Source: an uncultured Flavobacteriales bacterium (GTDB lineage: Bacteria; Bacteroidota; Bacteroidia; Flavobacteriales_D; Crocinitomicaceae). From it: a DNA stretch of 6,456 nt. This document shows, piece after piece, positions 5,623 to 6,456 of the stretch (position 1 is its first letter; the number at the start of each line of letters is the position of its first letter). The notes under the pieces were generated by a model. That model had not been told where the DNA came from and made no database searches. It saw only the letters and a program-made list of their open reading frames with translations. The stretch lies in assembly GCA_937973685.1 (NCBI GenBank), contig CALJKJ010000037.1, positions 1-6,456 on the forward strand. The letters run 5' to 3'. Position numbers and translations under genes: made by a program.

Positions 5623-6231
5623 ATGAAAAATCAAATTTTTATTCTTGCACTAATCGCTTTAATTTCCTCTTGTACAGTTGTCAAAAGAGTTCATCAACCA
5701 GGATACTATGTATCTTGGCACAAACAACACAACATTATTCGTACTTCAGATGATCAATCGTTGGTTCAAAATGAAACAGAATCAACAGACGTACAAAAAA
5801 ACAGTCTTGTTGCTGAAAATGTATTGCCAACATCTGATGATTCTCAAAATATTCTACAATCAGATGAGGTAGTAAATGTTGGCTCGATTGAATCAAAACC
5901 AGTTATTGTTTCAATCAAAACAACAACTCCTGAAGAAGTAACATCTAAAATTGTTTCTAAAAAAACGTTTAAAGCAATTAACAACACGAAGCATAAAAAG
6001 GCTACAAATAGTGCTTCAAGTGGTGGCGGAAAGTCTCAAGTAGTAGCTTTAATTTTAGCCATTCTACTTGGCGGAATCGGTATTCATCGATTTTACTTAG
6101 GTCACATAGGAATGGGTATTTTATACCTTTTAACAGGTGGGCTTTGTGGCATTGGTTGGTTGATAGATATTATTTTAATTGCGACGGGTTCTTTAGAGCC
6201 GAAAGATGGCAGATATGATAAAACGCTCTAA
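5623..6231 (+). CDS. Lipoprotein with C-terminal TM2 domain
   Basis: A 202-residue protein in three parts. Residues 1-17 give a signal peptide ending in the lipobox ISSC (Cys17), then a conserved-looking VHQPGYYVSWHKQH (23-36). Residues 40-135 are a polar, Ser/Thr/Lys/Asp-rich linker that looks disordered. Residues 137-190 are a clear TM2 domain: two membrane helices joined by a short turn, with GGIGIHRFYLGHIGMGILYL (150-169), LTGGLCGIGWLIDI (170-183) and a final LEPKDG. TM2 domains sit in membranes from bacteria to animals, but their biochemical role is not settled. The lipid anchor and the TM2 helices on one chain imply an inner-membrane-held lipoprotein or an unprocessed signal. It starts 5 nt after the upstream lipoprotein gene and overlaps the DUF2752 gene downstream, so the three are very likely one operon. 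Confidence 0.92.
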   Translation: MKNQIFILALIALISSCTVVKRVHQPGYYVSWHKQHNIIRTSDDQSLVQNETESTDVQKNSLVAENVLPTSDDSQNILQSDEVVNVGSIESKPVIVSIKTTTPEEVTSKIVSKKTFKAINNTKHKKATNSASSGGGKSQVVALILAILLGGIGIHRFYLGHIGMGILYLLTGGLCGIGWLIDIILIATGSLEPKDGRYDKTL

Positions 6232-6456
6232 AGAGTTTACCTCTTTTCTGCGAAAAATTTATTTGGTTGCTTTATTGATCACTCCTATTGTTTTAGTGAT
6301 TTTACCAGCTACATATTTTGATTACGGACAGACGAAATGTTTGTCCGTAATTTTTTTTCATCAAGAATGTTATGGTTGTGGTATGACACGTGCAATTCAA
6401 CACTTAATACATTTTGATATTGAAAGGGCACTTCAATTGAATAAAATCGCGTTTAT
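6206..6456 (+). CDS. DUF2752 membrane protein, N-terminal part (runs off right edge)
   Basis: The frame is open from the ATG at 6206 to the end of the window, 83 complete codons. Residues 16-36 form a membrane helix (IYLVALLITPIVLVILPA). Then follows the DUF2752 signature: Cys45, then ECYGCGMTRAIQHLIHFDIE (54-73) and RALQLNKIAF. The family consensus is C-x(n)-CPGCGxTRA...A...N; here Tyr replaces the usual Pro in C-x-GCG. The three cysteines (45, 55, 58) are kept, but their function is unknown. The gene begins inside the TM2 gene, overlapping it by 26 nt in another frame (17 nt if the second Met at 6215 is used), a sign of translational coupling. A terminator-like hairpin lies within the coding sequence at 6321-6358. 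TM2 and DUF2752 proteins are, from memory, often neighbours in Bacteroidota. Confidence 0.88.
   Translation, partial: MADMIKRSKEFTSFLRKIYLVALLITPIVLVILPATYFDYGQTKCLSVIFFHQECYGCGMTRAIQHLIHFDIERALQLNKIAF
6321..6358 (+). terminator. Intrinsic-terminator-like hairpin inside the DUF2752 gene
   Basis: ATTACGGACA (6321-6330) and TGTCCGTAAT (6342-6351) are perfect 10-bp arms. Three more pairs (one G-U) can form inside, leaving a GAAAT loop, and eight Ts run from 6351 to 6358. This is the form of a Rho-independent terminator on the plus strand, yet it lies within codons 39-51 of an apparently intact gene. It could act as an attenuator or reduce downstream expression when translation fails. Confidence 0.55.

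Overview
The window looks like a chromosomal segment from a member of the Bacteroidota, most likely Flavobacteriales. The reasons are the AT-rich composition, start codons with A/T-rich leaders and no Shine-Dalgarno sequence, several matches to the Bacteroidetes -7 promoter element TAnnTTTG, short lipoproteins with an SSC lipobox, and a large secreted protein built from repeated 'GCDSI' and MopE-type modules. The genus cannot be fixed from this sequence alone. No rRNA, tRNA, CRISPR array or insertion sequence was seen.

Layout. (1) Positions 1-1480, minus strand: the N-terminal 493 codons of a large secreted cell-surface protein that runs off the left edge. It has a signal peptide, a lectin-like N-terminal domain, two GCDSI repeats and two MopE-type Asp/Cys-rich modules. 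(2) Positions 1643-4699, minus strand: a tight run of three genes read as wzz-like chain-length determinant, then O-antigen ligase/polymerase (GTG start, 1 nt after the previous stop), then riboflavin synthase alpha chain (17 nt further on). (3) Positions 4791-5138, minus strand: a small XRE-type HTH regulator with a C-terminal coiled coil. (4) Positions 5139-5245: a divergent control region with opposed -7 elements and two inverted repeats. (5) Positions 5246-6456, plus strand: a compact run of a small lipoprotein, a lipoprotein fused to a TM2 domain, and a DUF2752 membrane protein that overlaps the TM2 gene and runs off the right edge.

How they fit. Wzz and the Wzy/WaaL-like protein form the membrane part of a surface polysaccharide polymerisation or ligation step; riboflavin synthase seems to share their transcript without a metabolic link. 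The XRE protein is well placed to control itself, the divergent lipoprotein/TM2/DUF2752 run, or the wzz operon. The least understood part is that plus-strand run: three envelope proteins of unknown role, with a strong terminator-like hairpin inside the DUF2752 coding sequence. That run is the best candidate for an undescribed system, but nothing here proves a function.
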